A stretch of DNA of 64,000 nucleotides from the NCBI RefSeq assembly GCF_000002425.4, contig NC_037271.1, positions 12,098,786 to 12,162,785 on the forward strand, in the 5' to 3' direction. The notes under the pieces are model-generated. The model had not been told where the DNA came from, did not search any database, and worked only from the letters and a program-made list of their open reading frames with translations. This document shows, in pieces, positions 1 to 11,807 of the stretch (positions within the stretch are counted from its first letter, which is position 1; each line of letters begins with the position of its first letter). Position numbers and translations under genes: made by a program. The stretch is from Physcomitrium patens (lineage: Eukaryota; Streptophyta; Bryopsida; Funariales; Funariaceae).

Positions 1-1647
1 TCGTTAAGCTCGTTAGAGCATGTCTTTATCAAGATTCGAATTCAAGATCACTTATCGATTGGAAAAACATCAAGGTTTGTCAGATGCCTTGTGTACACAT
101 TCTTATTTTGCACCAAAAGAAAGAGATGTAGCTTTTGAGCAACAACGAATGGTTTTCTTGAAGCTAGAGCAATTTCATCTTTGAGCAATAAAATCAACAT
201 TGACTATTGATTTAACTTTTCTCAAACAAGTCTAGTTAAGTATGTCTTCAGACCCTCTTCTTCATGATATCAAGAATAATTCTTCTAAATATCATAATCC
301 CTCTAAATTCGAATTGAAGAACAACCTACCATATTTCGAAGATTGTCTATATGTTCCACAAGGAGAAGCACGTTTATATATTCTTCAAGCTTGTCACGAC
401 TTCCCAACAGCCGGACATTTTGGATACAATAAGACTTTGGACCTGATATCTAGGGATTTTTGGTGGCCTCAAATGTGGAAGGCAGTCAAAGTTTTTGTAC
501 AATCATGTGATATTTGCTCAAGATCAAAAACTCCTCGTCATCGACCTTTTGGACTTCTTCAGCCATTACCCATTCCAGAACAACCATGGTCTTTTGTTTT
601 TATGGACTTCATCACGGATCTTTTAATCTCAAATTCTTATGACTCTATATTCGTGATAGTAGATCGTTTTATCAAGATGGTACATTTTGTACCATGTACA
701 AAACCTATTACAAGTAAAGAAACAACTAAGCTCTTTCTTGACAATATCTATCGCTATCATGGATTACCCAAGGATATTATATCAGATAGGGAAACTCAAT
801 TTGTATCATGATTTTGGTGGACTTTTTTGAAGATTCTAAAAGTAGATATAAAACTATCTTTGGCATTCCATCCTCAAACTGATGGACAAATGGAGCATGT
901 TAATCAAATTTTGGAGCAATATTTAAGATGTCCCATTAACTACTAACAAGATAATTGGACAACTCTTTTGTCATTGACAGAGTTTGCTTACAATAACATG
1001 GTACATTCTTCTACAAAACAAACACCTTTCTTAGCTAATTATGGTTATTATCAAGACTTGATACTTTTAACTTTTCAAAAGTTGATAATCCTACAGCGAA
1101 AGATTTGGCAATTCATTTGTCAGAGCTACTTGCAACGATGAAGGCGCAGTTAAAAGAAGCTCAAGAACAACAAAAGGTCAATGCGAATGTCTATTGAAAA
1201 GAACAACCACCATTCCATTTGGGTGATAAGGTATGGCTACTTCGTCACAATATCAAGACCACTCATCCTTGTAACAAGTTGGACTATCGAAGGCTGGGAC
1301 CATTTTCTATTTCTGCACAAATCAATCTAGTTGCATATCGTTTACATCTATCGGAGTCAATATAAATCCATCAAGTATTTCATGTGTCTCTTCTTGAACC
1401 ATACAAGATAGTGGACATACCAAGAAGACTACAAGCTCCACCTCCTCCTATAGAAGTGGACAATAATGAAGAGTTTGAAGTAGAGGAAATCTTAGATTCA
1501 AGGCGACACCGAAATAAATTAGAATATCTTGTCTATTGGCTCAGATATGATATTAATGAACACACATGGGAGCCAGTAAAGAATCTTGCAAATGCAGCAA
1601 AGGTGGTGGAGGCTTTTCATCGATGACATCCATCAAAATCAAGATGA
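1..1647 (+). pseudogene. Decayed pol: RNase H end, integrase and chromodomain (element E)
   Basis: The first 120 bases match the RNase H C-terminus of element D. From 242 the frame shows the integrase zinc region (H-x-H then C-D-I-C at 512-523), the first catalytic Asp in MDF (602-610), the second in SDRETQF (about 784-804), and the DGQ/glutamate region near 880-900. Stops at 809 and 945 and an indel near 1050 break the chain. The frame from 1384 carries the C-terminal HVSLLEPYK-like tail and the chromodomain (EFEVEEILDSR, then YLVYWLRYD and TWEP), about 1460-1590. The final stop is TGA at 1645-1647. It cannot make a working integrase. Confidence 0.9.
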
Positions 1648-1740
1648 AAACCTTCTTTATTAAAGAAACAACATCTATGTAAGATAACATTCTACTTTCA
1701 ATCCTTGTTTATAGCTTCTTTGTAGTTGTCACGTTGAAAG

Positions 1741-2163
1741 ATGGAGAACCAACAACCAGCAGATTCGACTTAAGAGCCTTTATTTGCTGACCTACCGGAC
1801 GAGACATTATGATTGTCACAACCTTCAAGACGACGTAATCAAGATGAAGATCTTCAAGAACGATATGTTCTTCCTTGAATAGATGGCAAAATATAATGCG
1901 TTTGGTATCATGACTTAGGAAGGGACTCCCGATGTTTGGTGATTTTACTAGAGGTAGGAACAATTCCTGATGGTGTTCCAAATATTCTATTCGAAGGAAG
2001 TTATGAAGGCATCAACAATGATCAAATAATTGAGTGGTCTTCCCGCCCTGGTATGGGACACTACTGATGGTTGAGAGGCCCTATCAATCATCTTCGAAGA
2101 CTACAAAGATTAGAGTATGTGACAAATACAATTCGTCGCATCATAGATTTCTTCAACATATGA
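1741..2163 (+). pseudogene. Unassigned third ORF (ORF3) of element E, 423 nt with internal stops
   Basis: The frame runs from ATG (1741) to TGA (2161), exactly 141 codons, between the chromodomain stop and the polypurine tract. The same frame, with identical length, occurs in the four other copies (31724-32146, 36592-37014, 47477-47899 and, on the minus strand, 38437-38859). In this copy it is broken by in-frame stops that match CAA or CGA in sister copies, so they look like C-to-T changes. Conserved pieces include LFADLPDETL near the N-terminus, RDSRCLVILLE in the middle and WLRGPINHLRR near the C-terminus. No signal peptide, membrane segment or known catalytic motif is visible. I do not recognise the family. 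Confidence 0.75.
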
Positions 2164-2190
2164 TGACAGCTCCTTGTGAAACTCGTCCCT

Positions 2191-2204
2191 AGAAGGGGGG
2201 ATAA
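2191..2204 (+). other. Polypurine tract of element E
   Basis: AGAAGGGGGGATAA lies directly before the TGTCAC start of the LTR. The same string lies before the 3' LTR of element D. In LTR retrotransposons this is the primer for plus-strand DNA synthesis. Confidence 0.85.
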
Positions 2205-2766
2205 TGTCACGAACATACTCATGTAAGCTAGTAATTACATATATAAATAGGTAGAAGTAAGTAAATATAGATAAAAGTAAGTTAATTCTATAGTATTTGA
2301 TATGGAAGCTTCTTAGAAGCTTCATAGACGCTGTTTTGACTTTATAAGTGTCTTTAATTGACTTTTTGGATTAGAAACGTGGTCAACAAGTTGGCCATAT
2401 GCCACACATGTTGTTAGCTTGAAGACCAAGTTAACAATGTGGCCCACACATAGAAAAACTTGCCTTGTAAGTCAAAGCATGTATCCTACAAAGTCAACAC
2501 TTATTAGAGGTCCTATAGAACGTCGCCACATAGCCCCTAATTAGATAGTATATATAGAGACAAGAGTGAAGCCTTCTTCACTCTTGTCAACTTCTTTCTT
2601 GCTTCGAGTGTAGTTTCAAGGGTCTCTAGTTTTCTTGTCTTTTGGCAATAGCCTTTTTAGTTTCTCTTTTAATATACATACTTGTTTATTTATATTTTGT
2701 TACCTTTCTTTGAGTGAAGGCTCACTTGTCTGAATTTATTTTTCATCAAGTTCTTGTCCTTAAATA
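2205..2766 (+). repeat. 3' LTR of element E
   Basis: It starts TGTCACGAACATAC after the polypurine tract and ends near CTTGTCCTT, where the usual TTGACA end has mutated, so the right border is good to about 5 bp. TATATATA is at 2549-2556. ACTCTTGTCAA, the predicted 5' end of the RNA, is at 2580-2590, 31 bp from the start of the TATA box, the same spacing as in the other copies. A short inverted repeat (CAAGAGTGAAG ... CTTCACTCTTG) spans the predicted start site. Confidence 0.88.
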
Positions 2767-3847
2767 CTTAAAGGCTTAGCAATCAAGCTTATGCTCTTAA
2801 GAAATTTTTTTTATTAATTTTTCAAACTAAAAAAAGTCCAAAATTACATAGTATCAATTAATATCAAGATTTTTTTGTAAGGTATCTATTTTTATATATT
2901 ACATGTCAATACTTATTGGAACAATCATATGGCCCAAGCATAATAATTATTTGTGGTCAAGTGAAAGTGAATAAAATCTAATTAAAATAATATTCAAAAT
3001 AATTCAAGAAGTTTTTATTTTTTTATTTTAAACTATTCTATTTTAATCTACTATACCAAAAATTGAAGAAGATGATATTATTTTCAAGTCAAAGATGAAA
3101 AATCTAAACACTTCTAAGTCAATCTATCTCTCACACCATGAAGAAGGAATCCAGAAATGCAAGTGTGTATAGAAAAAATTTTGAAATCTTTACTAAAAAG
3201 CTATTTACCATAGCCAAGCAAAATCTTATAACAAATGTTTTTTCTCTTTCAAAACCACTCATAAGATTTGTCTTAATAAAAATGTCAAATCAAAGAGATT
3301 TTTTTACTTGAGTCTTTAAACCTTATTTGATAATAATAAGATCAACTAACAAAAAAATGTTAAGTGTATGAAAATACACTAAATTAATTAAATTAGATTA
3401 TATATATTTGACAAAATTTGATACTTTATCACATGAAAAAATGATAAATTAACATAGTTGATATTTTATTCTTTTCTTATATAAATAAATTGATTTTTAT
3501 AGTAAAAATATATATTTTTTATTTTATTACAAAAAATAATATTTACATTAATAATCTTTATATTTTTTAAAGCTAATTTGTATAAAATTATTTTTTTTAT
3601 TTATTAAAATCTTATATAAATAAAAAAATTAAATAATTAATATATACACACATATAGGAGGAGAAAGACAACAAAACAGGTGTGGTTTCTACAAAAAAAT
3701 CAATCTCAATGCAATCAATATTAAAGTATTATCAAGATATTATCATGGTAATATAATAGTGTGGTAATGTTGCATAATGCCCAATTTCCTTCATGTTCGC
3801 CCTTCATCATATTATTTGGTAAAGAAAAGTGCAAATCTTCTTCCTCT

Positions 3848-3880
<33 letters not shown>

Positions 3881-5172
3881 TTTCATAACATTATTGTATT
3901 GGAAGACAGCATAATATATAAAAATAATATGAAATAATATAAGAGTTTGGATTGTAATTAAAAAAATAAAACTAAAAATAAATTAAATACTTATTTAATT
4001 TGTTTAAGTTTATAATTTATAATTTATAATTAAAGATAGAAGTTGTAGGATTTATTGGTAAGGAGTTTAGAAGGGCTTTGGTATCAAGGATATAATATTT
4101 TGACTTCTAGGCCATCCCATGTAAATAGATAAGATAAGTTGATAGAAGAGTGCATTCCCATTAATTGAAGGTCATATCTAATGGACTTAAAGATGTTATG
4201 TGAGACCATATTGGGATTTGAGGCCACTTCAAGACATCCATTTGAAGTTTAGAGATTAAAATTTATTAGCTTGTATTGAATGCTATAATTTTTGTACAAA
4301 AATCAAGGAATTTGGAGTTTTTATGAGAAAAAAATGGATTCTTGAAGTTAGGATCTTGAAATTGTACCTATAGCGACTATTTTTGAGTACAAAGAGTTAT
4401 GTAAGAGCTTTTAGAGATTGAAAAGTGAAATTCAAAAGCTAATTTAAGGAACTACATTTTATATAAAGGTTTTGATATATTCTGATTTGGAACAAAGGAG
4501 AAAGAGTTGTTGGAAGTTAGTGCTTCAAAACTAGAGTTTGTAAGTGAGTTCTTTTCATGTTGGTTTTGATTTGGACCATAACTTGAGTTTATGAATGAAT
4601 TTTTAACTCAAAATTTTCACAAGTGCAGATGACTATGTTAAAAAGCTATATATAAAATTTCATGGTATTTGAATGCTGGGATTTTTAAATATGGTGGATT
4701 TACTACATGGATATTTGAAAATTAACATGTTTAGCATCTGCTAGGAATTAAGCAATATCTGAAGGTTTGTCACAAATTTATGGTTGATTTTTTTATAGAG
4801 GTAGTTAAGAATATTAGTTAACTTGTAGATAAATTTAAGTATGACTGGCAATTAGATTGGAAGTTATTGGGTGATAGAAATTTAAAAAGAATCTCCATAA
4901 ATATAGAAGTGGTTTTAAGATATCTAATCACATCTTGGAAACTCTTGTACATCCAAGACTTGTATATTTGAAGTAATCATCTTCATGAGGACAAGCTATA
5001 AATAAGATTTGTGTTTTATAAACTTGCAACTTGTTTGAGCAATTAGTGGCAGCCAGATGCCTAACATTTGTGTTTTTTGATGCAAACTCTCTATGTTATG
5101 ACAATGTTCAAAGCATGTTCCACGAATTGGGAGGCCCTTTCAAATTTTTTTTCATGTGACCCTTCAACCATA

Positions 5173-5203
<31 letters not shown>

Positions 5204-5989
5204 AATATTCATATATTGAGAAGGCTAAAATGGAAGATCAAGGCGTTATTTTTCCTATTAATAAAGAAAGCTTATTGATTGAAGAGAAAAGTTGTAATTC
5301 TCAAGTGATAAATGTCCATCTCCAATCAATATCATTTTTTTATTTTTTAAAAATATCAAATAAAATAAAATAAAAAATAAAAAAATGATATTGACTTTTT
5401 ATATATAAAAAATAAGTGAAGATGAATGAAAAGTCAATATCAATTTTTTTATTTTTTATTTTATTTTGAATGATCAGAAAGTTGTTAGGAATATATAAAA
5501 ATAAAAATCCAAGTAATAACCTTTTTAGCCAAGTTAATTAAAAATAAAAGAAATCATGTATACACCCACATAACTTCTTCGCATCTAGTCTTAAAAAAAA
5601 TCATCTTATATTCCACAGCATCCACACATTGAGTCACAACTTTCAGTATATTTTTTCTCCCACCACTAAACAGCATTGCGTAAAACCAACTCTTCGAACC
5701 CACAAGACCCAAACATCTTTACAAATCCACACATTTCTTAGCAAAACTCTTCATCCTTTCCTGCATTTGGTTGTATATTGTGAGCAGTTTTTCGAACCTG
5801 AAACTGGGTGGAACCACAACATGTGATAGGCAAAACCTGTGCAGTTGATTAGCACAACTGGGTAGGATTAGAGCAGTAGCAAATCAAAGCCAACCAAGCC
5901 GGCTGACTAATGCAAATGGGGCAGGATTAGGACAAAATCTCACAAGCAAATCGCCGAAGAGTGTATTTGAGAGACAGTCTGTTTTTTCT
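2767..5989. other. AT-rich intergenic DNA between element E and the SOSEKI gene
   Basis: No coding frame is supported here. It contains an (ATT)n microsatellite at about 3850-3881, a (TA)n tract at about 5177-5203 and an inverted repeat at 5361-5467 (listed separately). Base composition becomes richer in GC from about 5990, where the leader of the next gene begins. Confidence 0.7.
5361..5467. repeat. Inverted repeat, two arms of about 39 bp
   Basis: The arms 5361-5399 and 5429-5467 are reverse complements with one mismatch, each carrying GTCAATATCA next to a long A/T run, around a 29-bp spacer. As RNA this would be a strong hairpin. A shorter related copy of the same words sits just upstream at about 5325-5350. 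It could be a small MITE-like element or a replication-slippage palindrome. No transposase or clear target duplication is seen. Confidence 0.6.
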
Positions 5990-6886
5990 GTGGGATTGTC
6001 GGTGGGCCGCCTCGTCACCGTCTACATCGGACCGTTCACGGCGTTGCTTCAGAGAGCTATGAAAGCGCGCCCAGAAATCATGCAACCTCCCTCCCCTTGC
6101 AAGTTAAAACGGCGGCGGAATTCCCAAGGCGGAGACAAAGGGCCCTCTCATCATAACCCGCTTGCAGCTCACAGCTCCTCACGAAGCGCACGCACACACA
6201 CACACACAGCCTCATACACACTCTTATACTTCCTCATTTTCTCTCACTTGCTGTCGCCGCCACTGGCACCCGCCGGCGCCTGTTTCAGCAGCAGCAAGCA
6301 CCAGATCTGTGACAGAGATGGCCTACACTTGAAGTTAGTATGCGCGGGCGCGCGGCCCCCTCCCCCGATGAGTGGCGCGCGCGGGGACTGTCACGCAGCT
6401 GAATGGTCAGATCCGGGGTGCGGCGCATGGGATTGTACAATTGCAGTTGAGCTGGAGGACTGGGATTGTCATGGATCCAAGGGGACCACCTGACGACCCT
6501 ATTATCCTGTGGGGTGGGGTGTTATTGGTACAAGCGCTATGACTTGTGGGGAGAGAGATCTTTGCAGGTAGACATGGAAGGAGGTTGATCGTTGTGATTG
6601 TGGTTCCGTGGGCTATGGTTTTGGGTAGGTTTGAGATCTGAAAACTTGCTGGGGTCGGTGAAGGGTCCTTGTTACGACTGAGCTTTCGAATCCAACTCTG
6701 TGTATCGTCAGCTTTGGTGTGTGTGTATGTGGTATCAATGCTGCCCTGGCCCAATCGTTGCTGCATATCATTGCTCGATCACGTCGTGTGGGTGGATCAT
6801 CTTCTCGGTGTGTGATAGCTGGTGCTGTACATTTGCAAGGAGGGAAGAGGAAATTTGTTTGGAGGGAGGCTTGCGTAGAGAAAAGC

Positions 6887-6924
<38 letters not shown>

Positions 6925-7840
6925 GATTACTGGATGAGGTCTTGTCAATTTTGGGGAGGGGGGATTTTGATGCGCATCGTGGCGCATTCATGAGCGGCGT
7001 GGGATGATGTTTGTCGTGGGGAGATTGATTATCGACATTGATGTGGAAAGATACTAGATGCTCTCAACGCGTATCTGGGGTGAGGTTGGTGCGAGCGGTA
7101 GTAGACTTGTGATGGGATGCAGAGGTTGTCACATCTCGTTTTTCAGCTGCTTTCTTTCGTTCATTTTCACTTCTTTTCTTAGAGAAGTGCATCTTTCACG
7201 CCTTCTGAAGTGGGGTAGTTGAGAATTTAATGCAACGATGAAGTTCTGCTCCGCGTGACTCGTGCAACTGGTTTTTCGCATTGAGGGTGGTGGAGGTATT
7301 TCCACTGTCAGACTTCTTGACAAAAATTGAATTTGACGCGTTCTCACTTAATGCATTCCTACAATAGATTCCGTTATACCCTTCCGCAGTCCAGTTTTAA
7401 ACCGTTAAAGACTGTAATTTCTGCTGTGAAGAAGTGCACTGAATTGGTCAATTTCCAGGATTAATAGTTAGTTACGCGGTTAGATGGTGTGAACTGGTCG
7501 GCTTTGATCTCCTCTTTGCTATTCGGAAGATTGCATTTTGTTTTTCAGTCGCTTGATACTCTCAACAAGCAGGAGACCTTCTCTTGTGCATGGTTTTCAC
7601 AAACAATTGATTCATTTCGTGAACACAAGTACAATTTTCCTTCCATCAAGAACTTGCTTCATCACAAACCACTTTTGTGTCAATACGCAGGGATTTGAAT
7701 TTACTCGAATGCGGAATCAGATTTCATGATATCCATAAATTCTTCGTATATCTGATTGTTTTTGTGAGGTTTTAGCGTCCAACATTGAGATTGAGACGCC
7801 TGCGACTCAAGTCGATTGAGTAAAAACACTGCAGTTCAAA
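5990..7840 (+). promoter_or_regulatory. Probable promoter and long 5' leader of the SOSEKI gene
   Basis: This block is markedly richer in GC and CpG than the flanks and leads into the ATG at 7841. It holds a (CA)n run at 6191-6207 and a (GA)n run at about 6886-6929. Several short upstream ATG frames are present but none resembles a protein. The CT- and CA-rich stretch near 6180-6250 is a plausible start region for transcription, though no TATA box is obvious. A leader intron is likely but its borders cannot be set from sequence alone. The last sequence before the ATG, CTGCAG then TTCAAA, could be a splice acceptor. Confidence 0.45.
6886..6929. repeat. (GA)n microsatellite in the SOSEKI leader
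   Basis: About 44 bases of GA repeats are interrupted by single GGG steps. GA/CT repeats are common in plant 5' leaders and promoters, where GAGA-binding (BPC-type) proteins can act. Regulation here is inference. Confidence 0.7.
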
Positions 7841-10800
7841 ATGCCTAGTCTGGGAGCCGTGAGACGCTCAGGCAGCATGGAGACCTTACGTCAATCCCCA
7901 TCTCTTTGTCGCGCTGCCGACGTGCTTTATTTGCTCGGTCGTGGCGCCCAGCTTGAGCATCTTCACATGATAAATGTACAGTATGCATCTCATCAACCGG
8001 GCCCTACTTTTAAAGGTATTCAGCCTACACCCATTTTTTATAAAAATCATTTAGTCACTTTTTTTAATCTTTTTTCTATTTTTTTCGCATCTAGACTGGA
8101 TTTCTTTTCACAGCTAGACTACATTTCTCTTCAGAGACATGAATTCATGTTTGGAGTTGTGTTTTATAAAATCTCGCTCTATCTTTTTCTCTCGCGCGCT
8201 CGCGCGCACGCACACTCACACACACGAACATATATATATGCCTGATTTTCTTGCAAGTGGTGGTTTCTGTGAGTTTGTCGATGACGTATACCTGCTATGA
8301 GAATGAGCGGACTTGTGCTTAAACACTGGCTTAAAGATTATTGGGCTTCTGTGCTCCACAATTAAGACTTTTTGGCGTTTCAGATGTAAAAAATCGTTTA
8401 ATCGCGCTGCGCGGCAGCGGAATGCCAGGCTCGTTTTCTTGGTCTTACAAAAGGTATTAATCTCCTTTTAAATTCGAACCCCCTTGTTTGTTTTTTGAGT
8501 TGATCTCATTGAATGACGAGGTAGACTGAAACTAGGTAATTTCAACGTGTGAATGGGTTGCTAAATTATCAAAAACAGTTCTGCTTAAATTGGCACATCC
8601 TCTTGTGACCTACAACTGTGAGGTCCTTGATGATGAAACAGGAATTACAAGGACACGTTCATCTGGTGCGATTTGTTCGACGATGATTTCATTCTCCCTC
8701 TTTGCGAGACTGGCGAGTATGTCTTGAAAGCTTTGGAACTCTTCAATGCGTCGCAAGGTGCGTTAGAGAATGAAATTTGCTGGTTTATCACAGCCTGCAA
8801 TAGATTATGATTGATTCTCTGTGGCATGATTTTTCAACTAGCTTGCACAGGGAAAGCAGATATAGTACGACTTATTCTCTGTTTCTCCTTTGCGCTGTGG
8901 CAGATAAAGATGTCGAATGTAAAGAGTTACACATGCCAACACAATCCCTGCCCATTAGGAATTCTAGAGTCAGTAGCCCAGTCAAGCCATTAAGATCTTC
9001 TACTTGGGAAGAGCAATTTGACTTAGAAAGCGAAGTCTCCATGGCAATCAAGAAGAGTTTGATCCTCATTAGTGATGCTGGTAATGTCACCTTTGACAGC
9101 AGCTTGAACTTGAGCAAGCAGACTATGAATAAACTTTCTCATAACAAGAGAGCGCTTGAAGTTGGTCACTTAGATCATAGTGATATCTCCAATACTGGCA
9201 CATACGCCTCACTCGACGCAGTTGAGAACCAGCAGTTTCCTGATCAGCAAAGATCCAAGTGCAATGCAGCCAGAACAGAAAAGGCCACAGAGGCTAAGCC
9301 GTGCTATGCAAGATCGCAAACTGTGCACAGAAAGACTTCAATTCAAAGGGGTGCCTGTAGCAGAGGCATATCTCCTGCAGTAGGAAATCCAGGCGAGGAT
9401 ACGGACTATCCAAGAAATGAAATGAGGGGCGTTGTACCCATGGCTGGAAATTCTTTAATAGCAAATCAATGTAGTGCGGGCTCACAAACGTCTTTCAGAG
9501 AGACGTCGCTACAGGGGGGAGTTGCGAAGGATTGCAACGAGTTGGTAGACCGTTCGGCAGCCGCAATCATCAAGAAAGATGAAATGTTAGCCTTTTCTTC
9601 CTCTCCGACCACGATCCCAAATGCGAAGAGAAGAACGTGGGAGAAGGAGATTAACAAAGACAACATGTGTACAGGACTTAGCCAAAGTAAAAGCTCCGAC
9701 GATGAGCATCTCAGCCCTCATAGGGAAGTCCATAAATCAAGTTCGCCATGCTTATCTGCTTCCGATGATCCGTTCTTGTACAACGTATTGCGAAAGGCAA
9801 CCAGGCTGGGAAGTCCTAGGCCGCGGATGTGCAGAGGAGTTGATGTCGTTAATTCAACTCGAGCCAGGACGAAGATGCACTTCAGAAGCAAACCAAGGGA
9901 AGTTGGCATTGAAGTCTCTAAGAAGCCTGAGAGGCAGCCAAAATGTTTGGTTGATGAGACTTCAAAGAACAACAATTCCTGTTCAAAATCTCCAAAGATA
10001 CATAGCAGCTACACCTCTTCAGAAAGGCCTGCGAAAGAACTCAAGTCACTCTCCCATTACTTTGAGACCAGGGAGAGAACTTCATCCGTTATCAAGCTTA
10101 TGAGTGAAACGCCATCCATAGAAGAAAAACCTAGGCAGCAGTTGATCAGCGTTCAAGCAGACCCTCAAGCACTTAGTGATGCTGCTCTTGCTACTAACCC
10201 ACCTCGCCCAGAATTCCGATCTTCTGGCAATGACGCTCTTGATGCTTCTTACAGGAAAACTATGGAAGTCCTTGCCAAACTTCCAGTTCGAGGAGTAAGT
10301 TAAGTTCACACAACTCCTCAGAGAAATAATTGCAGATGCAGTGATACGTGTAGTGTCAGAAGCAGAGGAACACAGGTTCAGATCCGAATTGGAAGGCAGT
10401 AAGCAAGGGCCGAAATTTGACACGAAGAGCTCCATGGCGTGTGCGCTTTCACCCAGGCAAGTCCCCGCACCAAGGGTTGAACATGATGCTCACAATTCAT
10501 GCTCTATGCACAACACGCACGGTAGAACTGCTGCAATAACCCTAGAGGAGTCCTCAAAGAACAAGTCTTCGAGGCAGAGAAGACCAAATTCCAAGAAACC
10601 TCTAGGAAAAAAAAATAGTAGCTCACTGCATTTGATTTCCAGGTATGGATTACTCAGTCCTTGAGTCACGATAAACTAATCCAAATACAATTTAGGAAAA
10701 AATGGAATCAATGTTAAAAGAGGATTATTGACCACTCAAAGAAGGTTTAAGACAGCATCTTTACAGGCACTCTGTTGTGACATGCATTAAAAAGAGACTG

Positions 10801-11807
10801 ATTATTCTAAAGGCTCATTATGATAACAGGGCTACTTGTTATCCCATGAGCAAGTACGGTACGATTGAATAACAACCGCTTCAATGTTGTCTGGAAATAA
10901 ACAGCCAAAGGTCTGACGTTACCTTGAAGATCCCTGATGAGAGGACGATTAAAATTTCTAGGAATTCGAGCAAGGAGTCTTCTCCCAAGCACTGTGCTGA
11001 ACAATCAAACACGGAGAAAACGTCAATCATATCTCAGCTCTCGGAAAGCTTTTTGTTGGATTCCCGTACTTCACATTCCAGTAGTGGTATCGAATTGGGG
11101 TTGACGCGGTCCATTCAGATAGCAACCAAGGCAGATACCACTGCTGTAGCCATTCCAGAACAGCCTTCACACGAAGTCTCAAAAGAATGTCCTTTTGACC
11201 AGCCTGGCAAGCCAAAAGATTACAAGAGTAGAGAAGACAGGTGAGTCTAGGTTATTATTCACTTTCTTGTACTGCTCCATGCTTTTAATTCAACGTACTG
11301 ATCAAAATTATTGTGGCTCTCTTTTGAAATATCAAAGGATATTTTTATTTTTCAATATACTATAACGATGCAGTGTGACCTTTCGTGGTAGGCTGTTGAC
11401 TCCAGGTCTAACGCAAATGGATCGGGAAAAGTCGCTTCAAGATGCAGTCATGAAAAGCGAACCTCCTATGAACTTGGTTTTACATGAATGCTCGTAAGTA
11501 AACGCAGTCCCTGATTGAGTTAAAGCTCACCATTAGTATTAAGATTCTATATGTCTTCTAGACTGAATTAAACGTACACTTATAAATTAAAGTAAAAGGT
11601 ACGAGTTGAAAGCAGCCTGTTCAACACTTTGTGTGCAGCACCGAGACAATTACAGCCGTTCCTACCGCCGGATTGCCATTTTATAGCAGCAGAACTGTTG
11701 ACCCTTCAGTCCTCTTGCAGCCAAGTTTTGAGTTGTATACGATATTTATTTATCTATACACGAAATTCTTACCAAACTTGAATTCAAGCGCAGAGCATCG
11801 ATTGTAA
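7841..11807 (+). CDS. SOK: SOSEKI family protein (DIX-like domain, DUF966), with an apparent frameshift
   Basis: Exons read by eye: 7841-8015, 8384-8453, 8642-8757, 8904-10294, then after a break 10299-10642, 10905-11240, 11374-11493, 11639-11807; splice phases agree at every other junction. Residues about 28-120 match the SOSEKI DIX-like domain: VLYLLGRGAQLEH, DVKNRLIALRG, GSFSWSYKR, WCDLFDDDFILP and GEYVLKALELF. Family knowledge: SOSEKI proteins polymerise through this domain at cell edges and mark polarity in land plants. The large exon 4 (about 460 residues) is Ser/Lys/Arg-rich and probably disordered. Reading continuously from exon 3, exon 4 ends at a TAA (10301-10303), giving about 586 residues. 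Coding-looking sequence resumes in another frame 4 nt on and runs through four more exons for about 320 residues. Either a 4-nt insertion truncates the protein, or the sequence has an error there. The last exon is the least certain. Confidence 0.85.

Larger units (their letters stand above)
1..2766 (+). mobile_element. Element E: 3' part of a Ty3/Gypsy chromovirus, cut by the window edge
   Basis: From left to right this holds the end of RNase H, the integrase, a chromodomain, an extra 423-nt frame, a polypurine tract (2191-2204) and one LTR. The order RNase H-integrase-chromodomain defines a Ty3/Gypsy chromovirus. It is the same family as elements A-D further right. It is decayed: the integrase frame has stops (809, 945) and small indels, and the extra frame has several CAA/CGA codons turned into stops. 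The 5' half lies outside the window. No target duplication can be checked because the left end is missing. Confidence 0.93.

Noticed and set aside
1709..1981. Open frames on the strand opposite ORF3 (also 31716-31964, 36635-36820 and, plus strand, 38601-38867)
   Set aside because: They vary in start and length, while the sense frame is always 423 nt with a conserved start and stop. C-to-T stops on the sense strand do not create stops on the opposite one, so the openness is expected by chance.
6407..6987. Several overlapping frames of 60-170 residues on both strands in the SOSEKI leader
   Set aside because: They are low in complexity (SLSLSL or REREREG from the GA repeat) and arise from composition; no domain was seen.
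10295..10321. 27-nt intron in SOSEKI (GTAAGT ... CTCCTCAG)
   Set aside because: It is too short for a plant spliceosomal intron and would put the next exon out of phase with exons 6-8.
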